28,330 nucleotides of DNA from the NCBI GenBank assembly GCA_035519355.1, contig DATIWM010000123.1:1-28330 (forward strand), read 5' to 3'. The position numbers and the translations under genes are program-made. Origin of the DNA: DAOMFB01 sp035519355 (GTDB lineage: Bacteria; Acidobacteriota; Thermoanaerobaculia; UBA5066). Each line of letters starts with the position of its first letter. Positions within the stretch are counted from its first letter, which is position 1. Below the pieces are notes generated by a model that had not been told where the DNA came from, searched no databases, and saw nothing but the letters and a program-made list of their open reading frames with translations. Below are positions 7,341-15,237 of this stretch, piece after piece.

Positions 7341-8313
7341 AGCCGTTCTCGCGAAACCAGGCGACGGCGCGGGAGAGGGCCCCTTCCACCGGACTCTGCG
7401 GGAGCCCCAGCTCGCGGACCGCCTTCGACGCGTCGAAGAACATCCGGTGCCGCGACATCCGGACGCTCTCGAGGCTGACGCGCGGCGGGCGCCCGAGCAG
7501 CCCGGAGACGAACGTGTCGACGGCGGCGACCGCCAGAGGGATGCCGTGCGGCAGCCGGACGGTCGGTGCCGCGAGGCCGGTGATCCGGGAGAGCGCTTCG
7601 AGGATCTCGATCAGCGTCATGTTCCGGTTCCCGAGGATGTACTTCTCCCCCGTCCGCCCGGACCCGGCCGCGAGAAGGTGCCCGGCCGCCACGTCGCGGA
7701 CGTCGACGAGGTTCAGGCCGGTGTCGACATAGGCCGGAAGCCTCCGGTTCAGGAAGTCGACCACGAGCTGCCCCGTCGGCGTCGGCTTCACGTCGAGTTC
7801 GCCGACCGGGGTTGAGGGGTTGACGATGACGACGGGGAGACCGCGCGCCACCCACGCCTCGGCCACCCGTTCGGCGTCGTACTTGCTCTTCTTGTAGTGG
7901 CCGACCACCTCGTCGCGGGCGACGGGCGTCGTCTCGTCGGCCGGCGAGCCGTCTTTCCGCAGCCCCAGCGCCCCCACGGAGCTCGTGTAGACGATGCGCG
8001 AAACGCCCGCCTCCGCGGCCGCGGCGAGAACGTTTTCGGTTCCGCCGGCGTTTGCCCGGTAGAGCTCTCCGGGGTTCCTCGTCCCGAGCCGGTAGTCCGC
8101 CGCGACGTGGTAGAGCGTCGAGATGCCGCGTAGTGCCCGTCCGAGCGACGCCGGGTCGCCGAGGTCCCCGGCGACGATTTCGACCGGAAGGCCGTCGAGG
8201 TTGCTCCGCCGGCTGGTCGGGCGGACCAGACAGCGGACCGTCGCCCCTTTGGCCAGAAGAGCCCGCACGACATGGGCACCGACGAATCCTGTCCCCCCCG
8301 TGACCAGGTTCAC
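7327..8313 (-). CDS. hpnA: HpnA-like NAD(P)-dependent sugar epimerase/dehydratase (extended SDR)
   Basis: Hopanoid-associated sugar epimerase-like protein of the extended short-chain dehydrogenase family; its exact substrate in hopanoid side-chain chemistry is not firmly known. The 328 residues begin with the Rossmann motif GGTGFVG (6-12), followed by DLGDPASL (50-57), the YTSSVGALG strand (109-117) with the catalytic Ser, and the Tyr-x3-Lys pair at Tyr140 and Lys144. The NPSTPVGELDVKPTP segment is characteristic of HpnA. The start is GTG at 8313, chosen because the Rossmann motif follows at once; no ribosome-binding site stands out. It follows hpnH after a 94-bp gap containing an inverted repeat, and overlaps hpnG by 14 bp. 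Confidence 0.9.
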   Translation of the reverse strand: MNLVTGGTGFVGAHVVRALLAKGATVRCLVRPTSRRSNLDGLPVEIVAGDLGDPASLGRALRGISTLYHVAADYRLGTRNPGELYRANAGGTENVLAAAAEAGVSRIVYTSSVGALGLRKDGSPADETTPVARDEVVGHYKKSKYDAERVAEAWVARGLPVVIVNPSTPVGELDVKPTPTGQLVVDFLNRRLPAYVDTGLNLVDVRDVAAGHLLAAGSGRTGEKYILGNRNMTLIEILEALSRITGLAAPTVRLPHGIPLAVAAVDTFVSGLLGRPPRVSLESVRMSRHRMFFDASKAVRELGLPQSPVEGALSRAVAWFRENGYVRV

Positions 8314-8349
8314 GGGACGAGCTTACTCAATGGAGAGTCAGGGGGGCGC

Positions 8350-8401
8350 GGGGGGTGCGGACCCGGCGCAGCCGTTCGGTGGAACGTGCCGCGCACCCCC
8401 C
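8350..8401 (-). repeat. 10-bp perfect inverted repeat between hpnH and hpnA
   Basis: GGGGGGTGCG (8350-8359) pairs perfectly with CGCACCCCCC (8392-8401) across a 32-nt loop. It begins seven bases after the hpnH stop codon. No T-run follows on the minus strand, so it is not a classic intrinsic terminator. It could stabilise the 3' end of an shc-hpnH transcript or attenuate expression of hpnA-hpnG-squalene synthase. Confidence 0.5.
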
Positions 8402-8407
8402 GAGTTT

Positions 8408-9415
8408 TCACGCCGCCAGGCCGAGGTTCCAGGCGATGAGCCGGACCATGTCGCCCGGGCTCTTCGGGAGCTCCTTCACGACCGAGGCCTCGAAGCCCGA
8501 GTGCATGAGGCAGTTCGCGCAGAGAGGGTCCTGCCGCGACTCCCAGTAGGCCCAGTCGGTCCCGTTCCAGAACTCGTCGTAGGTCTCGGACCAGGTCTTC
8601 CCGATGAGGTAGCAGGGACCTTTCCACCCGTTCGGGGTGTAGGTCACGGTGCTCCAGGGCGAGCACTTGTACTCGCGGAGGCCCGCCGCGAACTCGAGGA
8701 ACATCGGGGTCGAGGTGAGCCGATAGCTCTTCGAGATCTCCAGGATCCGGCGGAACTTCCGGTGGATCTCCGACTTCGTCAGGAAGATCTCGGCCCCCAC
8801 CGACTCGTAGTGGTAGCCGGGCGACACGAGCATTCCCTCGACGCCGAGATCCGTCAGGAAGCGGCAGAGCTCCTCGACCTCCTCCACGCTCGTCTCCTTG
8901 AAGACGGTCGTGTTCGCCATGACGTGGTGGCCGAGCTTCACGCCTTCCCGGATCATGGCGACGGCCCGGTCGAACGTCCCTTCCTTGGCGCAGACGTAGT
9001 CGTGCGTCTCGCGCATCCCGTCGAGGTGAACGTTGATCATCAGCCGCTTGTGAGGGGGGAGGACGCCGTAGACGGTCTCGTCCAGGAGGAGGCCGTTCGT
9101 GCAGAGGTAGATGTGCCGCTTCCGCTCGATGATCCCCCCCACGAGCTCCGCGAGCTCGGGATAGAGCGTCGGCTCGCCGCCGCAGATGGAGACGACCGGA
9201 GCCTGCGAAACGTCGATCGCGTCGAGGCATTTCCCGAGCGGAAGCCGGTCCTTCAGCTTCCCGGTGTGACGCTCGACCGCGCAGCCGAGGCAGGCGAGGT
9301 TGCAGGTGTAGAGGGGCTCCAGCATCAGGACGAACGGATAGCGCGCGTTCCCCTTCACGGCGTTCCGCACCTGGTGCGCGATCGTGTCCGTCATGATGTG
9401 TGCCGGGAATCTCAT
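8408..9415 (-). CDS. hpnH: HpnH, radical SAM adenosylhopane synthase
   Basis: Radical SAM enzyme that adds the 5'-deoxyadenosyl radical to hopene (diploptene) to make adenosylhopane, the first step of extended C35 hopanoids. The 335-residue product has the cluster motif CNLACLGC (Cys38, Cys42, Cys45) inside the family's VLMLEPLYTCNL segment, then GGEP (79-82) and a C-terminal cysteine group (CSPWS, GPCY, LCANC). ATG at 9415 is chosen because it overlaps the stop of shc as ATGA and because MRFP is a common N-terminus for this family; an internal ATG at 9394 is less likely. It is translationally coupled to squalene-hopene cyclase. The 94 bases after it hold a perfect inverted repeat. Confidence 0.95.
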   Translation of the reverse strand: MRFPAHIMTDTIAHQVRNAVKGNARYPFVLMLEPLYTCNLACLGCAVERHTGKLKDRLPLGKCLDAIDVSQAPVVSICGGEPTLYPELAELVGGIIERKRHIYLCTNGLLLDETVYGVLPPHKRLMINVHLDGMRETHDYVCAKEGTFDRAVAMIREGVKLGHHVMANTTVFKETSVEEVEELCRFLTDLGVEGMLVSPGYHYESVGAEIFLTKSEIHRKFRRILEISKSYRLTSTPMFLEFAAGLREYKCSPWSTVTYTPNGWKGPCYLIGKTWSETYDEFWNGTDWAYWESRQDPLCANCLMHSGFEASVVKELPKSPGDMVRLIAWNLGLAA

Positions 9416-11421
9416 CGCGTCTGACCGTCCTGTCCCCGCAGATGGGCCGTCCGCCGTACGCCGGCGACGCCGCCCGTCCGGGATCCCGCCGTCGCCTCCT
9501 CGTGCCGGTAGAGCGAGAGAGCCCAGAGCGGGAAGTAGGTGGCGTAGAGGTGGTATCGAAGATAAAAGACCTTCGGAAACCCCGTTCCCGTCCAGTGGGT
9601 GTCGCGCCAGGAACCGTCGTACTGCTGCTCGCGAAGCAGGTACGCCACGCCGCGCTCGACGGTTTCGGAACGGTCCTCGTCGAGCGAAAAGAGCGCCATC
9701 AGCGCCCAGGCCGTCTGGGCGGCCGTGGAGGGGCCGCGCCCCTTCATGGTCGGATCGTCGTATGAGCGCGGCAGCTCGCCCCACCCGCCGTCGGCGTTCT
9801 GGTGCGCGCGCAGCCAGGCACCCGCCCGCTGGTAGCGCGGCTTCCTCAGGTCCTCGCCGGCATGTGCGAGGCCCCGGAGGACGAGCCAGGTCCCGTAGAT
9901 GTAGTTGACGCCCCACCTCCCGTACCACGTGCCGTCCCGCTCCTGCTTGCCGTTCAGGAAGGAGACGGCGGCGCGCACCGCGGGGTGGCCCGGAGGGACG
10001 CCGAGGTTGTGGAGCGCCTCGAGGGCCCGGCCGCTGATGTCCTCGCAGCTCGGGTCGAGCATCGCGTTGTGGTCGGCAAAGGGAATGTAGGTCAGGACGT
10101 CGAGGTCGCACCCCTTGTCGAAGGCCCCCCAGCCGCCGTCCCGGTTCTGCATCGAGAGGAGCCAGCCCTGCCCCCGCTCGATGGCCTCGAGCCGCCGCGC
10201 CTCCTCGGGCGCCTCGGCGAACCGGACGCGGGCGAGCGCCGTGAGGACCTCGGCCGTGTCGTCCGTGTCGGGGTAGAACTCGTTGGCGTATTCGAAATAC
10301 CAGCCGCCCAGGGGCCCGCCAGGGTTCGACCGGGTCCAGTCGCCCGGCAGGCGGGCCTCCCGGTCGAGAAGCCAGCTGGCCGACAGGCGGAGCGACGGGT
10401 CGTCCGCCGGCGTGCCCGATTCCGACAGGGCAACGGCGGCGATGGCCGTGTCCCAGACCGGAGAGAAGCAGGGCTGGACCCGGAGCGTCTCGTCGTCCTC
10501 GATCTCGAATCGCTCGAGCTCGTGAACCTGGGAGAGGAGCCGTGGATCGTCCAGGCCGTACCCGAGGCAGCGGAAGGCGAAGATCGTATTGACGATCGGC
10601 GGGAAGATCGCCCCAAGGCCGTCACTCCGGACGAGCCGGTCGTGGATCCACGTCTCGCAGCCCGCGAGGGCCCGTTTCCGGAAGGGCCTCAGCCGGGCCG
10701 CCTCGAGCACCCGGATCAGGACGTCGGCGGCCGTGAAGACGCCGCGCCAGAACCGCTCGCGGGGCGTCCGCCGCCGCTCCGGGTGGAAGTGCGGGACGTG
10801 AAGCTCCGGGATCTCCGCGTGAGCCGGCACCGGGCAGAACGGCTTGGCGGCCCAGACGACCGAGAGAGGCACCACGATCGTCCGGGACCAGGACGACATC
10901 CGGTAGATGTTGAACGGCACCCAGTCCGGCAGAAGGACCAGTTCCGGCGGGACGGCCGGACAGCGGCTCCAGTCGCACTGACCGAAGATCGCAAGATAGA
11001 TCTTGGTGAAGGAGTTGCACGCCTCGACGCCGCCCATCCGGCGGATCACGTCGCGCGCCCGGGCCATGTGGGGGGCGTCCGACGCGTCGCCGACAAGCTT
11101 CAGGGCGAAGTACGCTTTCACAGACGTCGAGACGTCGGCCGCTCCGCCCGGGTAGTTCGGCCAGCCTCCCTCGGGCAGCTGTTGCCGCCGGAGATACTCA
11201 GCGGCCTTCTTCACACGATCTTCTCCGGTCCGCCCGAGAAAATGCATGGTCAGGACGTACTCGGATTCGAGGATCGTGTCGCCCTCCAGCTCCCCGCACC
11301 AATGTCCGTCAGGGTTCTGAATCGAAAGGAGATAGCGGCGGGCGGCGGCGACGGAGAACCTGACCCGGTCCACCGTCGGCCTCTCGCCGGATACACGTGG
11401 ACCCTGAGGCACGTCACTCAT
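9412..11421 (-). CDS. shc: Squalene-hopene cyclase
   Basis: Membrane-associated class II triterpene cyclase converting squalene to hopene/hopanol. The 669-residue length is normal. The catalytic acid motif DxDDTA appears as DTDDTA (385-390), and several QW repeats are visible, for example the QNPDGHWCGE and QNRDGGWGAFDKGC segments and further QxxDGxW copies toward the C-terminus. The N-terminal half has the typical SSWSRTIVVPLSVVWA and WIHDRLVRSDGLGAIFPPI stretches. ATG at 11421 gives MSDVPQG; no Shine-Dalgarno sequence precedes it. It is the first gene of the hopanoid group and overlaps hpnH by four bases (ATGA). The 109-bp gap upstream, 11422-11530, separates it from the efflux operon; it may hold its own promoter or be read through. 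Confidence 0.97.
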   Translation of the reverse strand: MSDVPQGPRVSGERPTVDRVRFSVAAARRYLLSIQNPDGHWCGELEGDTILESEYVLTMHFLGRTGEDRVKKAAEYLRRQQLPEGGWPNYPGGAADVSTSVKAYFALKLVGDASDAPHMARARDVIRRMGGVEACNSFTKIYLAIFGQCDWSRCPAVPPELVLLPDWVPFNIYRMSSWSRTIVVPLSVVWAAKPFCPVPAHAEIPELHVPHFHPERRRTPRERFWRGVFTAADVLIRVLEAARLRPFRKRALAGCETWIHDRLVRSDGLGAIFPPIVNTIFAFRCLGYGLDDPRLLSQVHELERFEIEDDETLRVQPCFSPVWDTAIAAVALSESGTPADDPSLRLSASWLLDREARLPGDWTRSNPGGPLGGWYFEYANEFYPDTDDTAEVLTALARVRFAEAPEEARRLEAIERGQGWLLSMQNRDGGWGAFDKGCDLDVLTYIPFADHNAMLDPSCEDISGRALEALHNLGVPPGHPAVRAAVSFLNGKQERDGTWYGRWGVNYIYGTWLVLRGLAHAGEDLRKPRYQRAGAWLRAHQNADGGWGELPRSYDDPTMKGRGPSTAAQTAWALMALFSLDEDRSETVERGVAYLLREQQYDGSWRDTHWTGTGFPKVFYLRYHLYATYFPLWALSLYRHEEATAGSRTGGVAGVRRTAHLRGQDGQTR

Positions 11422-11530
11422 AAGACGGGCGGAGCGTAAAGGACGCCGGCCGATCGCGCAAGTCGGGGCGGCTTCCTCTGAAATCTCCTCGCACGGCCGC
11501 CTCGGAGTGTGCGCCCCGGCGACAGGGCAG

Positions 11531-12844
11531 TCAGCGCGGAGGCGGGGCCAACGCGACGATCTCGCCCCGGAGCGAAAGAAGGGCGAGGCGCGCTCCGGTC
11601 AGCGCTTCGGAGGCCCGCGAGACGCCATCTTCGGCGTCGGCCATCTCCAGCTCGGCCCGGGGAACCCCGTCGGGCTCCCCGCGCCCCTCGCGGGCCCGGA
11701 CCTGGGCGACGCGCAGGGCCTCTCGGGCGACGGCGAGCCCTCTTCGCGCCAGATCCAGCTCGCGCCCGGCGAGATCGGCCTCGGCCGCGGCCGTCCGCGC
11801 GGCCCGCGCCACGTCGTTCTCCCGCGCCCGGCACTGCTCCCGCACCCGGCCCTCCTTCGCCCGGGCCTGTGCCGCCCGCGCGGTGTCGAGCCCGCCCGTC
11901 AGGACGGGAACGACGACGGAGACGCCGGCGCTCGCGGTATTCGTATCGACCTTCAGATAGTACTGGTCGTAGTTGTAGTAGGGCGGCACGTAGAGGTAGC
12001 GGGCTTCGGCGATGACCATCGGGCGGAACCAGCGGTCCGCGAGATCCGCGGCGCGGGAGGTCGCGCCGGCTTCCTCCCCGAGGGCCCGAAGCTCCGGGTC
12101 GGAGGCGATCGCCGCGAGGACGGGGTCTCCGCCGGCCGCATCCGGAAGCGCCTGGAGCGGATCCTCCGCCAGGACCAGGGTGGCGCCTTCCGGGAGGCTG
12201 GTGGCGACCTTGAGCTCGGTGGCGGCGAGGTCCCGCTCGGTCTCGGCGGCGAGGAGGCCGTGCCGGGCCCGCGCGAGGTCGAGTCCCGACCGCTCGACGT
12301 CGAGCTCCGTCACGCGCCCCTCACGGCCGAGCGCGGAGGTCCGCGCCTGAATCGTCTCGCGGGCGGCCAGTCGCCGCCGCGCGCTCTCCACCCGGCGTTC
12401 CGACGCCCAGAGGCGGGCGCAGGCCGCGACGGTCCGGCGGATCGCCTCCCGCCGCGCCGATTCGAGCCGTCCCGCGGAGAGAGCCGAGCGGCCCGACGCG
12501 ACCGCCTCGTCCTCCTTCAGGACCGGATCCCAGAGCGTCAGACGGAGCCGGGCGCCCGCCGCCGCGGGGGGCTCGCCCGCCACGGTGAGAGGGAGCCCCG
12601 TCGTCACGCCCGGCGTCGTCGTCAGGACGAACTGCGGCATGAAGGCGCTTCGCGCCATCTTCACGCCCTCGAGCGACTCCACGGCCGCGCCCCCCGCCGC
12701 GAGAAGCGCCGGGTCCCTCTCGAGCGCCCGCTCGACCGCGCCCCGGACCGTCAGCGGTCCGGACGCGTCCTCTCCCGCCGCGGGCGCGGCGGCCGGAAGG
12801 AGCGCCAGGATCGCCGCCGCAGCGGCGATCCGCCCCTCATTCAT
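11531..12844 (-). CDS. TolC-family outer-membrane efflux channel (second of two)
   Basis: Outer-membrane factor that would form a trimeric exit duct for the adaptor and permease encoded just upstream. The 437 residues start with a cleavable-looking signal (hydrophobic stretch about 6-22, then AAPAAG), followed by the two-fold pattern of long alanine/arginine-rich coiled-coil helices around a beta segment. A tyrosine-rich stretch (YLYVPPYYNYDQYY) precedes SAGVSVVVPVLTGG, the usual beta-strand leading into the second helical half. GGAGG at 12854-12858 lies 9 bases before ATG 12844, and the start overlaps the permease end by 8 bp. It is the last gene of the operon, ending with TCA (TGA) at 11531. 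The fold is fairly clear; no substrate can be inferred. Confidence 0.85.
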   Translation of the reverse strand: MNEGRIAAAAAILALLPAAAPAAGEDASGPLTVRGAVERALERDPALLAAGGAAVESLEGVKMARSAFMPQFVLTTTPGVTTGLPLTVAGEPPAAAGARLRLTLWDPVLKEDEAVASGRSALSAGRLESARREAIRRTVAACARLWASERRVESARRRLAARETIQARTSALGREGRVTELDVERSGLDLARARHGLLAAETERDLAATELKVATSLPEGATLVLAEDPLQALPDAAGGDPVLAAIASDPELRALGEEAGATSRAADLADRWFRPMVIAEARYLYVPPYYNYDQYYLKVDTNTASAGVSVVVPVLTGGLDTARAAQARAKEGRVREQCRARENDVARAARTAAAEADLAGRELDLARRGLAVAREALRVAQVRAREGRGEPDGVPRAELEMADAEDGVSRASEALTGARLALLSLRGEIVALAPPPR

Positions 12845-14042
12845 GGCGGAGCGCCTCCACCGGGTTGAGGCCGGCGGCCCGCATCGCCGGAAAGACCCCG
12901 AAGACGATCGTCACGCCGCTGGAGAAGAGGAACGCGAGAACGCCCGACAGGGCGGAGACCCGGATCGTGACGCCCGTGACGAGAAGGCGCGCGGCGAGGG
13001 GCAGGCCGAGCCCCAGAAGGACACCGATCAGCGATCCGATCGACCCGAGGAGGAACGCCTCGAGGAGGAACTGCCGGAGGATGTCGCGCTGCCGCGCCCC
13101 GAGGGACTTCCGGAGGCCGATCTCCCGGGTCCGCTGCTCCACCGAGGCCAGGAGAATGTTCATGATGCCGACGCCGCCGACCACGACGGAGACGGCCGCG
13201 GCGACGACGAAGACGAGAATCAGGCCCGACGAGATCGCCTCGGCCACCCTGATGACCGTCGTCATGCTCTCCACCTTGAAGACCGCCCCCTGCCGGTGGC
13301 GCTCGCGGAGGAGCGATTCCATCGCGGCGACGCCCTCGGGGATCAGCGGGAACTCCCGGACCTCCGCGAACAGGGTGTCGACCCGCCGGATCGGCGTGAA
13401 GAACCAGCCCACGGTGATCGGGACGAAAATGGTCCGCGGGATCACCTCGCCCTGCCCCATCGTGTCGACCGGCTTGTCGAAGACCCCGACGATGCGAAAG
13501 GTCATCCCGAGGGTGCGAAGCGTCTTCTCCCCGATCGGCTCCGCGCCGTAGAGCTCCTCGTAGAGCGGGCGGTTGACGACGCAGACCTTGGCTCGCTGGA
13601 GGACGTCTTCTTCGTCGAGAAAGCGTCCGTCGACGATCCGGACGTTGCGGCGGACGGCCGTGTAGTTGGGCGTCGTGCCGACGATCCGGAGGGTGGCGCT
13701 CGTCGAGAGCGTCGCGACGGTCGCCTGGAGTTCGACGATGGGTGTCACGCCCCGGAAGAGGTCCGTCCGGGCCGCGACGGCCTTCGCGTCCCCTTCCGTG
13801 ATCTGGTCGTCGCGCAGGCGCGACACGCCCGAGGTGACGGTCCCCTGGTAAGTCGCCCAGACGAGGTGCGAGCCGACGCCCTCGATCTGCTCCATGACGA
13901 AGCCGCGCCCCGTGAGGCCGAGCGAGACGATCAGGATGATGGCGGCCGTCCCGACGATGAGACCGGCCAGAGTCAGCCAGGTCTGGACGGGGTGCGTCCG
14001 GAAGCGGTTCAGCGCGGTCTCGAGGACCTCTCGAAAGACCAT
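12837..14042 (-). CDS. MacB/FtsX-type ABC transporter permease without ATPase domain
   Basis: Inner-membrane permease of the MacB mechanotransmission type. The 401 residues follow the MacB_PCD-FtsX layout: one membrane helix near 20-42, a large periplasmic domain of about 220 residues, then three helices between about 275 and 390. The cytoplasmic coupling segment EQRTREIGLRKSLGARQRDIL and the C-terminal NPVEALRHE are diagnostic. Canonical MacB is about 640 residues with an N-terminal ATPase; here that domain is absent and no ATPase gene lies next to it, the adaptor gene ending one base before this start. GGGAG lies 5 bases before ATG 14042. It must use an ATPase encoded elsewhere or be inactive as a pump. 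Identification of the permease family is secure. Confidence 0.9.
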   Translation of the reverse strand: MVFREVLETALNRFRTHPVQTWLTLAGLIVGTAAIILIVSLGLTGRGFVMEQIEGVGSHLVWATYQGTVTSGVSRLRDDQITEGDAKAVAARTDLFRGVTPIVELQATVATLSTSATLRIVGTTPNYTAVRRNVRIVDGRFLDEEDVLQRAKVCVVNRPLYEELYGAEPIGEKTLRTLGMTFRIVGVFDKPVDTMGQGEVIPRTIFVPITVGWFFTPIRRVDTLFAEVREFPLIPEGVAAMESLLRERHRQGAVFKVESMTTVIRVAEAISSGLILVFVVAAAVSVVVGGVGIMNILLASVEQRTREIGLRKSLGARQRDILRQFLLEAFLLGSIGSLIGVLLGLGLPLAARLLVTGVTIRVSALSGVLAFLFSSGVTIVFGVFPAMRAAGLNPVEALRHE

Positions 14043-14043
14043 C

Positions 14044-15228
14044 TCAGCTCCCGCGGACGAGGACGCGCACGCCGTCGGAGAGGGGCGTCGTGCCCGGGAG
14101 GAGCACCACGTCGCCCTCGGCCAGCCCCGAGGTCACCTCCACGGCCGTCAGCCCCATCAGGCCGACGGCGACGTCGCGGCGGCGCGCCCGGCCGTCGACG
14201 GGGACGAAGACGAAGCGCCTTTCGCCGTCCCGCTGCAGGGCGGCGCGGGGGACGACGAGGGCTCCTCTCTTCTCGCCCGCCACGATCTCGACGTTGACGG
14301 AAGCGTTCGGCGGAAGTTCGTCCGAGGCGCTCCGGATTTCTCCGAGGACGTCGGAGACCTCCCGCCCGCCGACTTCCCGGAGGCCCGGAGAGACGCGCGC
14401 GATCGTCCCTTCCCACGTCTTGTCCGGAAGGCCGTCGAACGTGACGCGCATTCGCTGCCCCGGGGCGATCCGGGGGAGGTCCGGCTGATCGACGCGTGCC
14501 CGGACGCTCCGGACGCCCGGCTCGGTCACGCCCGCCACGATCTGTCCGGGCGCCACGATCTCTCCCGTCTTCCGCGGGAGGCCGTAGACCATGCCGTCGC
14601 GCGGCGCGGCGACGGTGAGCGCGGCCACACGATTCTCGAGATCCTGCGCGGAGGCCCGCACCAGCTCCAGCCGCGACGCGCCGGCGGCCCCCCCGTCCAG
14701 CGACGCGAGCCGGGCCTCGGCGCTCCGGAGGCGCTCCTCCGCATCCCGTAAGGCGGCCTCGCTCGCTTCCCAGAGGGACTTCGTGGTCGCCTTCTCCGCG
14801 AGGAGGCGGGTGTCGGCCTCGAAGGTCCTCTTCTTCTCCGCCGCCTCGCGGCGGGCGCGATCGGCCTCGCCGGCTGCCTGGGTCTTTTCTGCCGCGAGAC
14901 GGAGCGCCTCGGCCCGGACCTCGTGCGCCTTCTCCGAGACGGCGGGGCTCTCGAGTCGGACGAGCGTCTCCCCTTTCCGGACCCGGTCGCCGTCGTGGAC
15001 GAGAATGGCGGCCACCGTGGCCGCGTCGAGGGCCCGGAGCTCCCCCCCCGGAAGGGGCTCGAGGGTGCCGTCGCAGAGGATCGGCACGAGGAGGTCCCCC
15101 CGCACCGCCTTCGCCGACGGGACGGACGGCGGCGTCGGCCGCCAGAGCCCCGCCGCGAGAAGAAAGACGACGAGGACTCCGGCCGCGGCCGCTAGCCAGC
15201 GGAAGGGGTGCGAGGAGCCGGTCGCCAT
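14044..15228 (-). CDS. HlyD/MacA-like periplasmic adaptor (membrane fusion protein)
   Basis: Adaptor linking an inner-membrane transporter to an outer-membrane channel. The 394 residues show an N-terminal membrane anchor (about 11-28), a biotinyl-lipoyl half (LDAATVAAILVHDGDRVRKGETLVRLESP, about 67-95), a long charged alpha-helical hairpin, the second lipoyl half ending in APRDGMVYGLPRKTGEIVAPGQ, then beta-barrel and membrane-proximal domains. It is followed after one base by the MacB-type permease, so the pair matches a MacA-MacB unit apart from the missing ATPase. ATG 15228 lies 9 bases after the preceding channel gene and has no Shine-Dalgarno sequence, suggesting translational reinitiation. 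Confidence 0.88.
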   Translation of the reverse strand: MATGSSHPFRWLAAAAGVLVVFLLAAGLWRPTPPSVPSAKAVRGDLLVPILCDGTLEPLPGGELRALDAATVAAILVHDGDRVRKGETLVRLESPAVSEKAHEVRAEALRLAAEKTQAAGEADRARREAAEKKRTFEADTRLLAEKATTKSLWEASEAALRDAEERLRSAEARLASLDGGAAGASRLELVRASAQDLENRVAALTVAAPRDGMVYGLPRKTGEIVAPGQIVAGVTEPGVRSVRARVDQPDLPRIAPGQRMRVTFDGLPDKTWEGTIARVSPGLREVGGREVSDVLGEIRSASDELPPNASVNVEIVAGEKRGALVVPRAALQRDGERRFVFVPVDGRARRRDVAVGLMGLTAVEVTSGLAEGDVVLLPGTTPLSDGVRVLVRGS

Positions 15229-15237
15229 GGGTCGATG

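Noticed and set aside
9802..11439. Plus-strand open frame of 545 codons opposite shc
   Set aside because: Antisense of the secure squalene-hopene cyclase gene; no recognisable domain, composition of a shadow frame.
11433..11461. Possible shc promoter (TTGCGC, 17 bp, TACGCT on the minus strand)
   Set aside because: Weak match in both boxes, and the predicted start would leave only a few bases before the ATG with no ribosome-binding site.
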